Shown: one piece after another, positions 62,421 through 64,000 of the stretch
How the letters are laid out: the number at the start of each line of letters is the position of its first letter
How positions within the stretch are numbered: the first letter of the stretch is position 1
Assembly (NCBI RefSeq): GCF_033659955.1
Contig: NZ_JARUJP010000007.1
Coordinates: forward strand, 62,001 to 126,000
DNA length: 64,000 bases
Origin: Clostridium_AM tanneri
GTDB taxonomy: Bacteria > Bacillota > Clostridia > Clostridiales > Clostridiaceae
Direction of reading: 5' to 3'
The notes under the pieces: generated by a model
Databases searched by the model: none
What the model was told of the DNA's origin: nothing
Seen by the model: only the letters and a program-made list of their open reading frames with translations
Position numbers and translations under genes: made by a program

Positions 62421-64000
62421 CTAGGCCATACTTGAATCATCCTTTATTTTAAATTCACTTACAAGGGTAATTAAAGTTTCAGCTCCCTCTGCATTCTTCT
62501 GTGACTTATCCATTATAATTTCATTTTCTTCATTAACTTTTCCTATATTGTAAGCTATGTATACAGAAGCTTCTGCACAATTGTTAACTACTAAATTTAA
62601 TTCCTTCATGCTTTCTGAAATATCTTCTATAGATACATTCATATGATGAGCTAAGCTAGAAAATCTCTCTAATACACTATGAAAAACCTCTCCATCCTTT
62701 CTATATTCTTCACTTACTTCTATTACTTTTTTATAATCTTGTAGGACTTCTTCCTCCATAACCTTCAATATAAACTCTGCAGAGTTTGCAAGCTCACCTA
62801 CAGAGGCTAAAACTTCTTTAACATTTTTCTGAATGTGTACTACCGAATCCGCTGATTGTTCCGCTAGTTTTCTAACTTCCTTAGCAACTACTGTAAAACC
62901 TTTGCCATGTTCCCCTGCTCTAGTAGCTTCAATGGTAGCATTTAAAGCTAAAATTTTCGTCTTTTTTGCAATGTCCCTTATACCTTCTGCTAGTGCAGAA
63001 ATATTTTTTACTACCTTAGCTTCTTTTAAAGCTTTATTCATCTTATTTTTAGACATTAAGTATGTATCTTTCACTCTTAGTCTTGACTGTTCAGTATCCA
63101 TCTTCATTAAGGCAGCCTTTCCTTTTATATTGTTTGCCAATTGTAGTCCTTCTTTTATTTCTTCTAATGCACTATCTATTTCCGCTTTAACTTCTGAGGC
63201 CTTTGAACTTCCAATCTGTATAGCCGCTGAAGACTCCTGCATTGTAGCTGAAATTTCTTCTGATGTTTCTGAAATTCTTTTAACCCCTTTATGTACCTTA
63301 ACAAATAAATCATTTATGTCCTTTGTGGAGTTAACTGTGTTTCCGCTTTCTTCCTTGACGCAACAAATAATTTTTTCTACGCTGTCTATAGCACTATTTA
63401 GAGCATTTCCAGTTTGTCCAAATTCATCTTTCCTTTTAATTTCAATCCTATGAGAAAGATTGCACTGCGAAAGCTTATCTGCGTATTTCTTAATTTTAAG
63501 TAGAGGCTGCTTTATAGATTTAGAAATCAATAATCCTACCACGATTCCAATACAAATAAAAATAATAGTTATTATAATAGATTGATACTTTAGTTTATCC
63601 GCTGGATAAAATATTTCATTTTTAGATATGCTCATCGCTAAAAACCATTCCATATTAGGAATTGGCGCATAAGCCATAAACCTTTCTGCACCACCTTTTA
63701 AATAATATCCAGAGCCTGTTTCTCCTTTCATCATCTTACTTTCTAATTCTGCTAGTGCTTTTAAAGACGGATCCTTACTCAAGTTATGAACAGTATTGTC
63801 CTTATTTAACACTAATTTTAAATCCTTATGTGCAACCTTTGTTCCCTGTTTATTTATTATAAAGCAATAACCGCTATTTCCAACCTTTGTCTTTTGTACT
63901 ATTTCGTTAAGCTTTCCCATAGACATGTTAGATTGTAAAACCCCTGAAACATTTCCCTCTTTATCTCTTATAGGAACTGCAATAGCTATAATTTGTTCTC
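62421..64000 (-). CDS. Methyl-accepting chemotaxis protein, 5' end beyond the window
   Basis: Partial chemoreceptor. The frame stays open to the high-coordinate edge, so the N terminus and first membrane span are missing. Visible in order: the end of a dCache-type ligand domain (AVPIRDKEGNVSGVL, then GNSGYCFIINKQGTKVAH and MAYAPIPNMEWFLAMSI), one membrane span, HAMP, and the signalling hairpin with ALNATIEATRAGEHGKGFTVVAKEVRKLAEQS. The signalling tip is somewhat degenerate compared with consensus. A start at 63926 is internal to the ligand domain and is not the true start. Confidence 0.93.
   Translation of the reverse strand, partial: EQIIAIAVPIRDKEGNVSGVLQSNMSMGKLNEIVQKTKVGNSGYCFIINKQGTKVAHKDLKLVLNKDNTVHNLSKDPSLKALAELESKMMKGETGSGYYLKGGAERFMAYAPIPNMEWFLAMSISKNEIFYPADKLKYQSIIITIIFICIGIVVGLLISKSIKQPLLKIKKYADKLSQCNLSHRIEIKRKDEFGQTGNALNSAIDSVEKIICCVKEESGNTVNSTKDINDLFVKVHKGVKRISETSEEISATMQESSAAIQIGSSKASEVKAEIDSALEEIKEGLQLANNIKGKAALMKMDTEQSRLRVKDTYLMSKNKMNKALKEAKVVKNISALAEGIRDIAKKTKILALNATIEATRAGEHGKGFTVVAKEVRKLAEQSADSVVHIQKNVKEVLASVGELANSAEFILKVMEEEVLQDYKKVIEVSEEYRKDGEVFHSVLERFSSLAHHMNVSIEDISESMKELNLVVNNCAEASVYIAYNIGKVNEENEIIMDKSQKNAEGAETLITLVSEFKIKDDSSMA

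Noticed and set aside
62833..63453. 206-codon open frame on the plus strand
   Set aside because: It lies entirely antisense within the chemoreceptor, has no ribosome binding site, and its Ser/Leu/Phe-rich translation is typical of an antisense shadow of an AT-rich gene.
1..64000. tRNA, rRNA, CRISPR arrays, IS elements, integrase or attachment sites
   Set aside because: None seen by reading: no repeated spacer pattern, no transposase or integrase motifs, no cloverleaf-like GC-richer segments. The region reads as conserved core chromosome.

Overview
This window is a stretch of core chromosome from an endospore-forming, low-GC Firmicute, most likely Clostridium sensu stricto or a close relative. 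The evidence is very AT-rich DNA, strong AGGAGG-type ribosome binding sites, sporulation genes (spoIVA, spoVM, spoVS, ylbJ), a pta-ackA acetate pathway, and a gene order closely matching the Bacillus subtilis ylo/prkC/spoVM/rpmB/smc/ffh region. The species cannot be named from what is visible. Almost every gene lies on the minus strand; only tmcAL, ylbJ and rpmB are on the plus strand. I see no tRNA, rRNA, IS element, prophage or CRISPR array.

Layout from low to high coordinate (mostly reverse transcriptional order): (1) 1-6.4 kb holds ribosome biogenesis and protein export: rbgA (cut by the window edge), lepB, rplS with a leader RNA, trmD, rimM, khpA, rpsP, ffh, ylxM, ftsY. (2) 6.5-17.1 kb holds smc with a 32-aa partner ORF, spoVS, an Elp3-like radical SAM gene, rnc, the acpP-plsX-rpmF-yceD lipid/ribosome cluster, and ackA-pta. 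(3) 17.4-26 kb holds tmcAL and ylbJ (plus strand), then a coiled-coil gene, coaD, rsmD, recG, fakA and yloU. (4) 26-34 kb holds rpmB, a hidden 23-codon spoVM, several very small proteins, a leaderless amidase, thiN, rpe, rsgA, and the PASTA kinase/phosphatase pair prkC-prpC. (5) 34-44 kb holds rlmN, rsmB, a zinc peptidase, fmt, def, priA, coaBC, rpoZ, gmk, remA and yicC. (6) 44-50.5 kb holds ansA, spoIVA, gpsA, der and a PDZ/radical-SAM DUF512 gene. (7) 50.5-60.5 kb is a phosphate island: low-affinity pit with its DUF47 partner, phoU, pstBACS, then phoR-phoP and pgeF. (8) 60.5-64 kb holds an EAL-CBS-GGDEF protein and a truncated chemoreceptor.

Functionally the window couples ribosome/translation maturation, SRP targeting, fatty-acid and CoA supply, chromosome maintenance, phosphate homeostasis and spore-coat initiation. 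SpoIVA and its membrane anchor SpoVM are both present, about 19 kb apart.

I find no new multi-gene system here. The most interesting signals are small or regulatory: genes of 23, 32 and 42 codons that a length cut-off would miss; a consensus promoter embedded in a 19-bp inverted repeat whose other arm covers the yceD ribosome binding site; a similar inverted repeat over the spoIVA ribosome binding site; and a set of long near-perfect intergenic hairpins lacking U-tracts.
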